A DNA stretch of 64,000 nt. It comes from Aspidapion aeneum (taxonomy: Eukaryota; Arthropoda; Insecta; Coleoptera; Brentidae). The notes beneath the pieces were generated by a model. The model was given only the letters and a program-made list of their open reading frames with translations. It was not told the origin of the DNA and made no database searches. The stretch spans positions 17,087,272-17,151,271 of the forward strand of contig OY755042.1 in the NCBI GenBank assembly GCA_963576565.1. Reading direction: 5' to 3'. A program made the translations under genes and the position numbers. Positions 31,200-43,252 of the stretch are shown here, piece by piece. Every line of letters starts with the position of its first letter. Position 1 is the first letter of the stretch.

Positions 31200-31865
31200 A
31201 TTCTACTATACTTCCAGACATGCTACAAAGCTAAAATTTGGCACACTGATAGAAATTATGACCAAACCTATGAATAAAATCAAAAAACGGCAAAAATTCT
31301 AATTCACCCCCCATACATGTTTAGTTATGCAAAAGTAACATTGCCCACTTCCAGAGGCGCTAAAGAGCTGAGCTTTGGCAGACTGATAGGAAATATGATA
31401 AAACTATAGAAAAAATTTAAAAGCTACAAAATTTTAATTTGCTTTTCTCCCCTAAAAATGTAAAGTTATGTAAAAGTAACATTGCCTACTTCCAGAAACG
31501 CTAGAGAGCTGAGCTCTGGAAGGCAGATAGGAACTATGATAAAACAATAAAAGAAAATGTAAAAAAAAACAAATTTTAGTTAACTTCCCTCCCCTATAAA
31601 TATATAAAATTATGTAAATGCAACATTCTCCACTTCCAGAAACGCTAGAGAGCTGAGCTTTGAAAGACTGATAGGAACAATGATAAAACTATGGAAAAAA
31701 ATTTAAAAACACCAAAAATTTAATTTGCTTTTCTCCCCTTTAAATGTAAAGTTATGTAAAATTAACATTGCCTACTTCCAGGAACACTAGAGAGCTGAGT
31801 TTTAAAAGGCCGATAGGAACTATTACAAAACCATAGGAAAATATAAAAAAACCTCAAAACTTTTA
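31200..31865. repeat. Tandem array of about 118-bp units in C1
   Basis: About five units each contain ACATTGCCTACTTCCAGAAA, GCTAGAGAGCTGAGCT and GATAGGAACTATGATAAAAC. The same units appear reverse-complemented at 49840-50170. Confidence 0.8.
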
Positions 31866-31957
31866 ATAAGGTATTGCAAAAGTTTTGAACAAATTCCGCA
31901 TATTTTACTACTTTAAAACTTAAGGATTATCCAAATCCTTTAAAAAAGGAGTGAAAT

Positions 31958-32221
31958 GATAACAAAAATATTTTATGTAAAAAAGCCAAGTACGCGAAAG
32001 TGGCATTCTGTAACGGCTGCAAATGACTCTTAAGCACAATGCTAAATTGAACATCAAGAAGTTTGGCTGCAATAGCAAACTTTAGAAAACATTTCCAAAT
32101 TAGTAAAAACCTTTCATTTTGAAATTTGTATTGGAGATGGCTTTACTTTCATCTCAATTCTTTTTACGGAATATTTCGCGTTATTGGCTTTTTTTAACAT
32201 GAAATGTTCTTGGTTGTGATC
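31958..32221. repeat. Long hairpin module of family C
   Basis: The arms match imperfectly (AAAAAGCCAAGTACGCGAAA on the left; its inverted version near 32180-32215). Better-preserved copy at 49402-49719. Confidence 0.6.
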
Positions 32222-32842
32222 TAATTATATCCTTAACTACAGTTCATATCATTATTTTTGAGACAGCTTTTAACAACTTTTTTTCGTTGGCCTATGCTGT
32301 TTGTTATGATAAACAACTGATAACTGCAAAAAGTTATCTCAACAATTATGGTATGGAGTTTATTTTTATTTGCGTTATTTTCGTTATCCTTTAATTATTA
32401 TCTGTCAAAAGCCTATTTTACTGACTAAGATTTTACTGACCAACCAATTTTCATATTTTTCGCTGTAAGCCCGCCTTGTTTGAGATAAAAACAAATAGGT
32501 ACTATCATATAAGTCCAAGCTACAGCTACAGTGACCTATCACTCAGCTGCGACCAACTTTTATCCCAAAATCTTCGCTTAGCTTCTACCATCAAATACCC
32601 AACTACTACCACCTTCCCCTAACTTCTATCACCAAAAAACCAACTATAATACTACCTCTTTGGCTTAGGTTTCACCATCAAAAAACCAACTGCTACAATA
32701 CCAACTTTCCTTTCTACCACCAAAAAAACAAACTAATAATATTTACAAAAAACTGTTTTCAAAGCTGTTATATCATGGCTTCACTTGAAGTGTGCTAATA
32801 GGCTAGCTAGGAAGGTATCAGATCCGTCATGGATCCATTTAT

Positions 32843-35800
32843 GTGTCGGATGATGCAAAACTTTCCCCTAACGATTACAAAAAAATCAAATTCTTTTCAA
32901 ATTTGATTTTATTGTAGAGTACAGATTTACAAAGTTGGAAAATGTTTATGGAAAATAGAATTGGTATCGACAAAAAACCATTTTTTGTTTTTAAAAACGA
33001 TTTTTGCTCACGAAAATTGCATTTTTTTAAATTAAAATATACTGGATTCAACTAATGTCTGACCTGACGGTGGTTTTCCGTCCATTAGCACTTTTTTTTT
33101 ATAAAAGCTGTCAAGATTCTCATAAATTTGGATAAAAAAAATTTGGATCATTACGCTTTTGTCATTCCTTGTTGTTCCTCGCCGGCGTACAATGGGTTAT
33201 ATGGCGGAGCTAGCACGACATTAGCCCTGTATATATTTTTTAAATTATGATAACCAAACTCACCCAAATGTATTGCAGATAGTCCAGTTAATAAAAAAAA
33301 TGCAACTATTTCTATGTATTTCTCTGTAACAGAGCCTCAAAGTTGAAAACTATTTTGGGAGAAAAATGTAGGTATTTTTACAGTATTTTTAAATAAAAAA
33401 ATGACAATACAAACAGCACTTTTTGGGCATATGGGTATAAAGTGTGCATAAGCAGTAACTGCACTTTCAAAAACTATTAGTAATTTCCTAATTCCAAAAC
33501 CCTTTTTATGGTTAAAATTTTTTGAAATATATTACGTTTATTTTCGTCTCTATTTTTCTTTGTAAAGCCTGCAGAAACAAGCTTAGCAAGGCTTGGTAAA
33601 ATCTCCACCAGAATATTAGAGAGAGGGGTTTATTTGACTAAAAAAACAAAAAATTTGCTGCCCTTCGCTGCCCCTGTTTTTCGGGGGTAGCCCTAAACAC
33701 TGCCATGTACGTGGTCTTTATACAATCAGTGTATCAGCCAAATGGAATAAATTCGACAGCGGATAGAATTTAGATTATTCTGAAAAATCCAAAAGTATTT
33801 CGACTAAGATTTTTAACGAGCAATATTTCTGTTCGAAATTTTTTTGTATAGACTACCTGCAAAGGGGTCTACTCGCATAAAACTTTTTTTTCAAATATTA
33901 ATAAAAGCTAACCTTTACTTTTTTGCAATTTTTAGACAATAAAAAATATCCTTTTAAGTAAAATTTATAATTTAGTTAAATAACTTAAGTAAAAAGTTAG
34001 TAACATCCAACCTCTTTGGCAACTGGTAGACCCAACTTGTGAAAACTTGTTCGAAAGCTTATTAAATTAGAAAAAATATGGTGCGTGATCTTACACCCCG
34101 AAAACCCCTCCACTATCCTTAAAGGTGGAGAGTTTCCAACTTTAGAGCTTTATAATATTGTATTGTCGCTGTAACCAAGTCCATACCAAATTTGATGTAC
34201 ATACCAATTTTGAATAAAATCGGACATACTTAGATGGTCCCCTTCCACCCTCTTCAAAGGGGTGAGGGGTTGCCAACTGTAAAGCATTATAATATTGTAT
34301 TGTATTGGCACTTTAACTTATAATAACTATAAGTCCACAACAATTTTGATGTTGATCGGATATGTACAAGATGGTCAAAATTGTTCAAGGGGGAGTGGGG
34401 CGTTACTTTCACAATTTTAAAAATCTAATTAAAAATTCTTGATCCCCATCCACAAAAGTCCTTGCATACCAATTTCGAACGATATCGGACATACTTAGAT
34501 AGCCCCCCCCCCTCCAGCATTTTCAAAGGGGGGGAGCTGTGTGTACCAAATTTGAAGTTTATCCGATGTCTAGAAGTGGGTTAAAACTGAGTTAAAATTG
34601 AGTGTCGCGCTAGTCCTCTCAAATAACCCATTGTGCGTCGTTTAACATTTTACTGAACTTGTTAATAAAATGTTAAAATTGAATAAAATATAGTTTGTTA
34701 AACAAAAATATTAATTGTTTGTTTTCTTTCAAGAAGTAGTAAATATTATGTGGGTTCTGTGTGGGTAAGTACCTTTAAGAGCAAAATGTATTTTTTGCAC
34801 TTTAGCAGATAAAAATGCTGCACTGTATTTGTTTCGTTTTGGTAAAAAAGAAAAACTCCACTAAATTCTTATCTTTTTTGTTTCTTGGAAAATATTAGGA
34901 CATGTTTCTTCAATATAATTTTTTTTTCATCAGCTGAAAAAATTACAAGAACTTAGAATTTAAAGGAAGTTCGTGACTTTAAGTGCTTAAAATAATATAT
35001 CACCACATGTTGTGTTTTGCACACCTACTTTGTAGTCAAGAAGAACTTTATTAGGCTTAGGTTTCCTTCACAGAGTGATCAATTCAGCAATAGATTGTCC
35101 TTAGTTGTTATCACTTTTTTACTTAAAATTTCCCAATAGAATTAATGCATTTAGGAATTTTTTCAGTACCAATTCACCATACTTATTATGGTATTGATGA
35201 AGCAAATATTTTTTACTCTAAAATTAATTTATTTAAAAAATCCTAAAAAGTATTTTATAAGTTCCTGCCTATATCTGTATTCTAGTCTATATTGAAACTG
35301 TGTTAGTGTCTATTATTTGTAAAATTATATTGGTAATTTTGTTTTTTTTTAAATTTCTATAATAAATTTAACTTTTCTAGAAATTATTTCGAAAAACACT
35401 GATCCCATCAATTAATGACGTTAATACTTGGATGATGGATCTCAGTGGATCCTACCCATCAAGTTAATGTGACAAAAAAAAAGTTATGGAAAGAAACATC
35501 ATTTTTAATGCAACATTTTAAAAATAAATTATAAATATATTGGATATTGGGGTGCTTTTCAAGGCTTTTATATCAAACGTGAAGTTTAGTACCCGTGAGT
35601 AAGCTTTCCAGCTGCCCACGGGAAAATACATGAGAAACAAAATCTTTCTATGTCCGCTTAGCCACGAAAAATTGTTGGCTTTTATATCGTTTATTCAACT
35701 AGCTTCTAAAAATAACATTACTTAGTCGTCCTTTTGGGATGAAGAGAAAAAAGAAAAAGACTGACTTTTTTTTATGGTTATACTCGGGCTGAATGAGGCG

Positions 35801-36628
35801 TAATGGGGCCAAAACGCGTCCCAAGCTACCTTTAACTCTGAGGACTTGCCCGTGAATCTTTGTCGTTAAAAAGACTGAAGTTTTTCTTTTGTAATTTAAC
35901 AAAGGTAGTGTTATTTGAAAAAAGATATTACTTTTTATCTACGAATTTTCTTTTAAATATAATAAAAAATCTTAAATTTTAGTCTTAACTAGCAATTGAC
36001 ATTCTCAGGGAATGAAGGAGAACATTTAATTTAATTCTAGTTTAATCCTATTAGAAGACTTAAACACTTCGTATAAGAAAGTTTGCAAACTTCAATAACA
36101 ACAATAATATTTGCACTGAAGTTATTCGTTTTATCGACGCTGTAGTGTGCATTCCCGCTCTCTGTGCATAATATCTTTAGTTCTGTTAATTAAAGATTCA
36201 TTTTATGTAAAGGTTTCGAATTACACGGCCCAGATCATATACCTATAAGTTCCACATACAGGCCGGAAAGGCTTTAAAGATCTAGAAACGTTGAGTCGAT
36301 ACGGGACAGGAAACAAATTTCAATTTAAACGCTGAAGAGCGGGCGAATATGCCATTGGTGTCGCCATGGTTCAAGACTCAAAATAGCCCAGAAGGTACGC
36401 GGCAGGAGAACAGATTTCACTTCAAATACGCCATTGGTCGAGACAAGTCATTTCGCACAACACGCGAGCGTTCAAAATTTGCTATTGCGCCGATGCGCGT
36501 TTGGATAATCGGGATTTCAAAAGGTGTTTTATTTAAATGTGCCTCGTCTTACCATACAGAAGAATGGTGACCAAAAACGTATCATCTAACATATTTATTT
36601 TAAAATATATTAAAATGTTAATAAAAAA
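32843..36628. other. Long stretch without a recognised gene
   Basis: Between about 34080 and 34560 there are repeated phrases (AAAATCGGACATACTTAGAT, TTTATAATATTGTATTG, GGGTGAGGGGTTGCCAACT) that suggest degenerate units of about 180 bp. 35585-35680 is repeated at about 47975-48060 (CCGCTTAGCCACGAAAA). A GC-richer apparently unique island at 36140-36570 (GAGCGGGCGAATATGCCATT) has a 73-codon frame with no motif. Nothing else was assigned. Confidence 0.4.
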
Positions 36629-37537
36629 ACGCTTAACTGCTAAATTTACATGTAACTACTAGTCGCAGTTGAGTACGTGCGGTCGATACGCTTTTCGCCA
36701 AAATAAAAAAAAATTGATATGTATACCTATAATGTACGACATGCTTTAACTTTTAGTTTTGATGGTTAATTTTGTACCCAACTGCGAATAGTCGTTGTGT
36801 GTTTTTTTATAATTTTTTTTTTCGAACTTGTAGGTTTAATTCTTATTCAGCCTTATAAAAAGCACTATGCATTTACAATTCATTTAGCTTTAATATCGAA
36901 GTAATAAGATCTCATTTCTTCGATGGCTTTACCCAAAAAGTACGTGTAGATTTTCTACGGACGCGAACAGAGTTACCTTCCATTGAGTGAAGGTGAGGGA
37001 GGAGAGTGGCAGGAGAGAACTAGTAAAATGGCGTTGAAAAAAATCTTAAAGCGTGTGCGGAAAGAATTTCTGAAATCGCTCTAAATTTGTGACAGCTATA
37101 GCTGCAACTAATACTAATAAGAAGGGTGGGAAGAAAAGAGTGAGAGGTAGGGGGAAACTAGTAAAATGATGTTGGAAAAATTGTCTTAAAGCGTGTGCAG
37201 AAAGAATTTTTGTATTTATATTGGTGAAAGTTATAGTTATAACTATCGCCAATGAGGATGGCGGAGAAGAGAGAGGGTACGGCGGGAATGGGGGGGGGGA
37301 GATGGTGTTTGAAAAAAAAAATCTAAAAGCGTATGCAGAAAGAATTTTTGAAATCGCTCTATATTTTATACAATTATGCGAATATGGTTATTGAATAGGG
37401 CGGAGGGATTGACAGGAGGGGAGATGGATGGGAGCAGGGAGGACTACAAAGTAACTACAGCAAGTTAGAGGAAATTTGCAATGGGTAATTAAAGGAATTC
37501 AGTAAAATCGCCTGAAACTTAGATAATTTGTATGCCT
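36629..37537 (+). repeat. Family D repeat, copy 1
   Basis: Starts with ACTGCTAAATTTACATGTAA, contains AAAAGTACGTGTAGATTTTC, then about three purine-rich tandem units of roughly 140 bp (CTAGTAAAATG, GCGTGTGCGGAAAGAATTT, TTATAGCTATAACTAT-like), and ends GCAATGGGTAATTAAAGG. Copy 2 lies at 57463-58212 in the same orientation. Confidence 0.75.
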
Positions 37538-37799
37538 TAAAGCCTACATCATGTAACGAAATGGCGTCTGAAGACCGCCATGTTGATTCCTGTTTCAAAA
37601 AATATAGCCTATTGCACCTTCGGGATCAGTAGCAATTCAATGACACCTTTTTTGTCAAAATCGGTTCAGCCCATTCGCCTCTACCGCGACACAAACATAT
37701 TTACTTACTTACATTTATACAACAATCGAAAAACATTACCCTTTCTTTCGCCGTGCTGCATTTGGGTAAAAAGGATAGTCAGCCATTAGACAAAAGTAA

Positions 37800-38160
37800 T
37801 ATACATTGAAAAGAAGAGCTGAAACATTGTTTGACCACTATACTCGAATATTCTGTAGAAAATTTTATAGGAGTATACTTAAAGGAAGAAGCTCAAGAAT
37901 TCAGTCTGAAAATGACAGAAGCTAGATGGAGCGAAAATATCAAAAACAAACCCACTAAAGATAGTGTAGAACCTATATAGCGTAGTACTCGTCGAAACAA
38001 ATCTTGAACCGATAAGTTATGAAGAATATGAAGAGGTTGTTACTGCAGTTGAATGTCTAAAATTGTTTAAAAACCCTGGAATTGACATCACACCGGCTGA
38101 ACTAATAACAAAAAATGCGGTAAAAATGTATGGCAATGTATACATGACCTAATAGAAAAT
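37800..38160 (+). pseudogene. Decayed LINE reverse-transcriptase fragment
   Basis: The frame around 38000-38110 reads LEPISYEEYEEVVTAVECLK and then NPGIDITPAELITKN, the conserved entry region of LINE reverse transcriptases (K-x-x-K-x-x-G-x-D-x-I-P-A-E). No further RT motifs are readable and stops occur. A separate relic from LINE-1 and LINE-2. Confidence 0.55.
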
Positions 38161-38171
38161 TATTGAAATAC

Positions 38172-38400
38172 AGCCAGGCTATAATTGTACCAGGCACTAT
38201 TTTAACACATTCACATTGAAAACTGACAGTTGATCCCTCAAAATTGACATACCAAAGTCGAATTTAAAACTTTCGTCGTTTAGTTTCAATTAATAAAAGA
38301 AGGCAATATTTATTCCGGTTCATATAGTAAACAAAGGCCGTGTGTTCAAAGATCACAGCTGATATTACAATGTGAAGGTGTCAAAATTGTGCCTGGAAAA
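38172..38400. mobile_element. Degraded copy of the GGGAC-ended TA MITE
   Basis: Contains TGTACCAGGCACTATTTTAA and the inverted AAATTGTGCCTGG, plus the central CATACCAAAGTCGAATTT shared with 40683-40966 and 62612-62860. The ends are eroded. Confidence 0.5.
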
Positions 38401-38464
38401 TCTGGAAATAAGGGAAAATTCCTTGGTAATGGACCCTTGATATTATACAGCCAATTTATAACAA

Positions 38465-38860
38465 GTGTATCCATGATGGACCTTCCTAGCCCATTAGCAC
38501 ACTCCAAGTGAACTCCACGCTATATCAGTCTTAAAAACAGTTTTTGTAAATATCTTAGAAACGGAAGCTCCTACGAAGTTTTTACTAATAACATAAATTA
38601 TTGAGAGAAACGTGTTCTACTATTTTCCGTTCTGTTAATAAGTTAGGATATTTTCAATTTTTAAACTGCAAAAAATTAGCACTAATAGATTTTGACCAAA
38701 ATTTAATAAGCTCTTTGCCGTATTGTACACTATTTTACCTGAATATTTCATGAAAATCGGTACTGAGGTTTATGAGCTATTATGTGACGGACAAACATAC
38801 ACACACACAAACACACACGGACAGACGTCACGACGATATTGTAGGTCAAATTACACCCAA
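38465..38860 (+). mobile_element. Family C partial copy (left end only), C2
   Basis: TATCCATGATGGACCTTCCTAGCCCATTAGCAC is a diverged left terminus (quoted in part; see 38465-38500), followed by sequence matching 29720-30070 of C1, including GAAAATCGGTACTGAGGTTT. The right part is missing. Confidence 0.6.
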
Positions 38861-40254
38861 ATAACACATTTTCGGTGTTATGTAAAAAAAAAGAATCCTC
38901 GAAAATAATACCTTCTTCAGTTATTACTGCGCGGCGTAAGATGGTAAAAGGGTTGATAAGCAAAACACTGACGAAAATACCGAGGCAAAATATAGCTAAA
39001 CGCAAAATACATGTGAACGTATTTTATAAGGTATTGTCAATAGCTTCTAACAACAGAATATTATTGTAATATTCTGATCGTTATCGGAGAATACCTACCA
39101 ATTTACATACTGCCCCAACAGATTTACCTCACAAACTATGAACTGAACTTAAACATACGGCGAGTTTGTAAAGTAATCTAATTTTTCTCACATTATTACA
39201 TAATGTTTGTGTAAACACGCTTTTTTCGATTTTAATTTTTTTCTAAAAGAGTCTCTGCAAAAGCACGTGGACAATATTTTCAACGTCTGGTGATACCAAA
39301 ATTAACTCCAGATCTTCATAATCCGAGTTTTGAGTCACTATCTATATCTTCCAAGATGTCTATCGCAACTTTGCTTACTGCGCCGTAGAGTATTTAGCAA
39401 AAAAAAACAACAAAAAAATTAAAAATCACCAAGCCGAACAAAAAAAAACACCAAGAGTCGCGGTGCATTAATGCCATCAATTGTGACTTGGTAGAATTCA
39501 TCAGATAAGAACCCCATGGATTTCAAGGAATTGCATTGATTAGTTTAAGAACTTGAGTGTCATAGATGAGCTCATCAATGACTTTACGAACTCGCCCTAT
39601 ATATTATGTAGATTTTAAACATTCTTTTGACAGTGTAAATTGAAAGAAAATGACGCGGGGTTTACCTGCTTTGGGAGTCCCCTTGAAAATACATTTTTAA
39701 GCTTACTTATTAATGCTTCTACTTAGGTTTCCGAAGCTGTAGTAAGAATAAATTACCAGTTTTTAGAGAGCCCTATTAGGTACTGCTGTGTCATATTGAG
39801 TCCTGTTGCGTCCTGTCGGATCCTGTTCTAAAATTTGTACAGTATTATTGTGAGCTGTTGACTCCTCTAAAATTACCCCATATTGCCTGTATAGGGCAAA
39901 ATGCGATACAAAACTAAATCCAAGAAAAAACTAGGGTCTGTTTTGTTTGTTGATAGTTTGGTTTTAAAATCAACTATGTTTTTTAATTTTTTGTTTTTAT
40001 TGGACAATTAATCGAGCAAACGGGGTACCCCATATTGCCCTACTTATTGGTACCCAGTTTTTCCCAATGAGCAGATTTTTAGGTTATGACCTATTTAAAT
40101 TAATTCAATTATTTAGTTTTTAACACAATGACATAACACAAGGATACTTTTTGAAAAGCAAGCGAGTTATTAAGAGAGGGGCTAACTGGGTAATTCGCCC
40201 CCAGAAATAAATTAAATACACAAACACCAGTATATTCACTAAGACCTTAAAACT
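38861..40254. other. No gene seen
   Basis: Short frames only. Near 39770-39850 the words TCCTGTTG, TCCTGTCG and TCCTGTTC repeat. A possible purine/A-rich repeat lies at 39400-39450. Confidence 0.4.
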
Positions 40255-40682
40255 TAGCACTATAGGCCGGGTTTAAGTATCAAGTCTATGGACTTGATAC
40301 CGACCGGTAGTGTATTTTTTTAATATTCACAGGTCAAATAAATGCAAATATTTGGTTCGCCATAATGTGCAATATGATAGTAAGCATTTCTCAGTGAGTA
40401 TTAAATTAACTTTAGAGAGAAAGAAACACCACATAAAAAATTTGTAACAAAATTTTTTGAAAATTTAGTCCGTGCAGTCATAGGATTTCCGTTAAAAATA
40501 GTCTCAAATTGTAGTACCACCTCTAAAGGGTGATTTAAAGCTCGAAAAACAATAGAAATAATCTATGATTGATAAAAAAACTTATATACAAACATTTTCA
40601 AAGCTAAATAATACATAAATACCTTAAAACTATATCTGTAGATGCATTACCGTATTAAATACGTATCAATATTATAATATTA
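40255..40682 (+). repeat. Dispersed direct repeat H, copy 1
   Basis: Shares ordered landmarks with 41985-42400: a TAGTGTATTTTTTTAATATT-like start, GGGTGATTTAAAG / GGAGTGGTTTAAAG, and an end CGTATCAATATTATAAT / CGGATCAATATCTTAAT. Diverged, about 420 bp. Confidence 0.6.
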
Positions 40683-40966
40683 GGGACCTATTGCAATAGT
40701 GCCAGGCACAAATTGTGCCGGTCACTATATTGACAGTTTCTCATTATAAGAACAGCTGTGTCCTTTCAAAATTAGGCCTTTGTGTACTATATGAGCCGGA
40801 TTTAATAGTGACGCCACTATTAATAGAAAATAAACGACGGGATTTATAAGTTCGACTTTGGTATATCAATTTTGAAAGATCAACTGTCAGTTTGTGGAAC
40901 TGTCAATATAGTGTGTCAATATAGTGCCCGGCACAATTTGTGCCTGGCACTATTGCAATATATCCC
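40683..40966. mobile_element. 284-bp MITE with TA duplication
   Basis: The ends GGGACCTATTGCAATAGTGC and the inverted GCACTATTGCAATATATCCC lie between TA dinucleotides. Adjacent to the ends are further inverted words (CAGGCACAAATTGTGCC). Relatives at 62612-62860 and 38172-38400. Confidence 0.85.
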
Positions 40967-40968
40967 TA

Positions 40969-41984
40969 TTGTAAAAAGCACAAGATATATTAAAATCCGT
41001 TTTCAATTACAGAGCCAACAAAACAATTGAACATCGGTTTAAAACGGTTTATTAATCAATAAATAAACATGTGGTGGGGCATTTAGGCTATATTATGGCA
41101 CAACTTGTCGAAAGACAAAAACATTAATAAAGAGGAGCTAAAAAGTTTGGAAGTAGAAGAAGTTGTAAAAGAAGCTTTTTTTTTTCATCAACAAAAATTG
41201 CTCTACATCTTTTCCTAGCATTGCCCTGTACAACAAGTATCCTAGAACGACCTTTTGGTACTTTAGCAGAGTGAAAATTTGGTTAAGATCTACAATAATT
41301 ACAGGGGAGAGATTAGATTAGTCTCAGAAACAAAAATAAACAAAAACAAGTAGAGAAAGAGGTTTTAAGCAGATTCGCTGAAGATTCCAGACGTTTTGTT
41401 TTACTGTAATAGGTTAAGATTCAAAAACTCGTTTTCTCGTTTTCGTTTTTTAAGTTTGATTCAACAAATACCTATTTTGTTTTTAACTTTTTGCATTTAC
41501 TCCCCCTCCCCCCCCCCTAAATTTCATGCTGCGGACGCACAGTAACAAAACCAAAATAATTGTTTGAAATTTGCTTAAAATTTGCAATGTGTATTGACTT
41601 ACTACATTAGTAAATCAATTTAATTTAATGATTTCTTTAAACTAGAGAAAGGAATGTACGAGTATATTAAGCTGTTATGATTGTGCATTACCGGGATATG
41701 GACTATATGACCCATAGTCTTACAGCCAGTGTACAGGACTAAGAGAGTAGTATTAATTAATTATAATTAAGTTTTAGTTAGAAGTTCGAAGTAAGAGGGG
41801 AGCTTGCCCGGTTTGGTTTGGCAAGCGATGGCGAGGAGGGAGCAAAATTAGGGATAAAGGACAGTTTATGCGATGTACATTTTGATGACATGGACCGGGC
41901 GGGAATTCACAATGAAAATAATATTGTTTCCTAACTTTTTCTAAGTAAATATTAGGTTTATATAAAATACGCGTTAATTCTTTA
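40969..41984. other. No gene seen; C-run and AT-rich sequence
   Basis: Contains a short C-rich run near 41503-41520 and a GC-richer patch at 41795-41910. No repeat assignment. Confidence 0.4.
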
Positions 41985-42400
41985 CACTTTAACCCAGGGC
42001 CTAAGAACTAAGTCTTTATACGTATTTTTTAATGCTTACAAGTCAAATATGTCTTTTGGGCTACGCTAAAATGTGTAACAGCATAAAAAACATTTCTAGT
42101 GGGCTTAATCTAAAAAAAAATCAATTTATCTACTCTTACAAAATAAAGAAAATTAAAATTACAAAACAGTCTGTTATATTTTGAAAATTTAAAATGTGCA
42201 GGCATAGAATTATCCATTCTTAAGGAGTGGTTTAAAGTGTCTAAAACTGCAAACATATTTCATTTTGTAAAGAAAATAATAGAGAAAAATTTTATAAAGC
42301 CAAATATTACATAAATATTACATAAATAACTTAAAATCTCGAAAAATGCATTATGATCACATTGAATAGGTACGGATCAATATCTTAATGTTATAGAAGG
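41985..42400 (+). repeat. Dispersed direct repeat H, copy 2
   Basis: See 40255-40682. The copies lie about 1.7 kb apart in the same orientation, with a MITE at the end of copy 1. Confidence 0.6.
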
Positions 42401-43252
42401 CGCAGCCTATATACTGCGTAATCCATTTTCCGTAATGATATCCCAAATAATAATGAAAAAAACGACCCCTTAGTGACCAAAGAAACCAAAGTATTTTTTT
42501 TGTTTATTTTCAGGTTTTTCCTTTCTCAATTTAATAACTGACTTTTTTGCCGAAGGGTACGGTTCGCGGTCCCAACCGCGCCACCAAACATTGGCCGCGA
42601 AGTAAATAACCGCACGGAAGAAGCCGCGCGGAATCAATACCGCGCCCAATAAAAAACACCGCGTTGGCAATTTCCGCGTAGTGCAAAACCACAAACGCGT
42701 CATTTTAAAACGCGCAGACAACTTGCTAGTAGTTTACAGCGCCTACTACGCGAAGTGATGATGGGAATCGAACATTTATTTTCAATATAGCAAGATTATT
42801 ATAGTAACTATGTATTCAAAAATTTAATATTTTAATATAATCGGTATATTATTATACTACTGTTTTTTTTTTCCCGGCAACGTATTCTAGCCGTGTAAGT
42901 GAAACTAAACTCAAAACTCGACTAAAGGGTCTCATCCTAATATAATTTTTTTAAAAAGATACTTCTTTGACCTCTTTCCCGAGGTCCTAGATAGTGTGAA
43001 ACCTAATCGTTGTCAATGGATTGGCAAAGTATCCTAACCATATCAGTGAAGACCACTATACAGCGAAACTTAACATATCCTATATGGTTCAACTAGGGGG
43101 TCTCATTCATCACATTTGCGCGGTTAAAAATTAGACGCTGTTTGTTGGCGCGTTAAAGGTTCATGCGGTAATGCTTCATTAAATAGTTCATGCTGTGATC
43201 GATCGTGCGGTATTTAACCGCGCGATATATGTTATGCGCGATTATAACTAAC
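42401..43252. other. No gene seen; CG-rich patch
   Basis: 42545-42720 is rich in CCGCG/CGCGG words (AACCGCGCCACC, GAAGCCGCGCGGAAT). 43110-43250 has more (GCGCGGTTAAA, AACCGCGCGATATATG). These may be relics of one CG-rich repeat; no ORF motif. Confidence 0.4.

Larger units (their letters stand above)
29641..32842 (+). mobile_element. Family C element C1, 3.2 kb with long terminal inverted repeats
   Basis: About 50-bp inverted ends: AATGGATCCATGACGGAT, then ATACCTTCCTAGCTAGCCTA on the left, with the reverse complement at 32793-32842. Inside, in order: an A/T-rich block with a GAAAATCGGTTTCGCGGTTT motif (29700-30080); a hairpin at 30669-30821; a tandem array of about 118-bp units (31200-31865); a long hairpin at 31958-32221; and the small hairpin MITE at 32243-32352. 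No transposase was found. Partial copies lie at 38465-38860 and, inverted, at 49402-51706. Confidence 0.65.

Noticed and set aside
40255..42400. LTR retrotransposon bounded by repeat H
   Set aside because: No gag-pol text, primer site or polypurine tract between the repeats, and the copies are very diverged.
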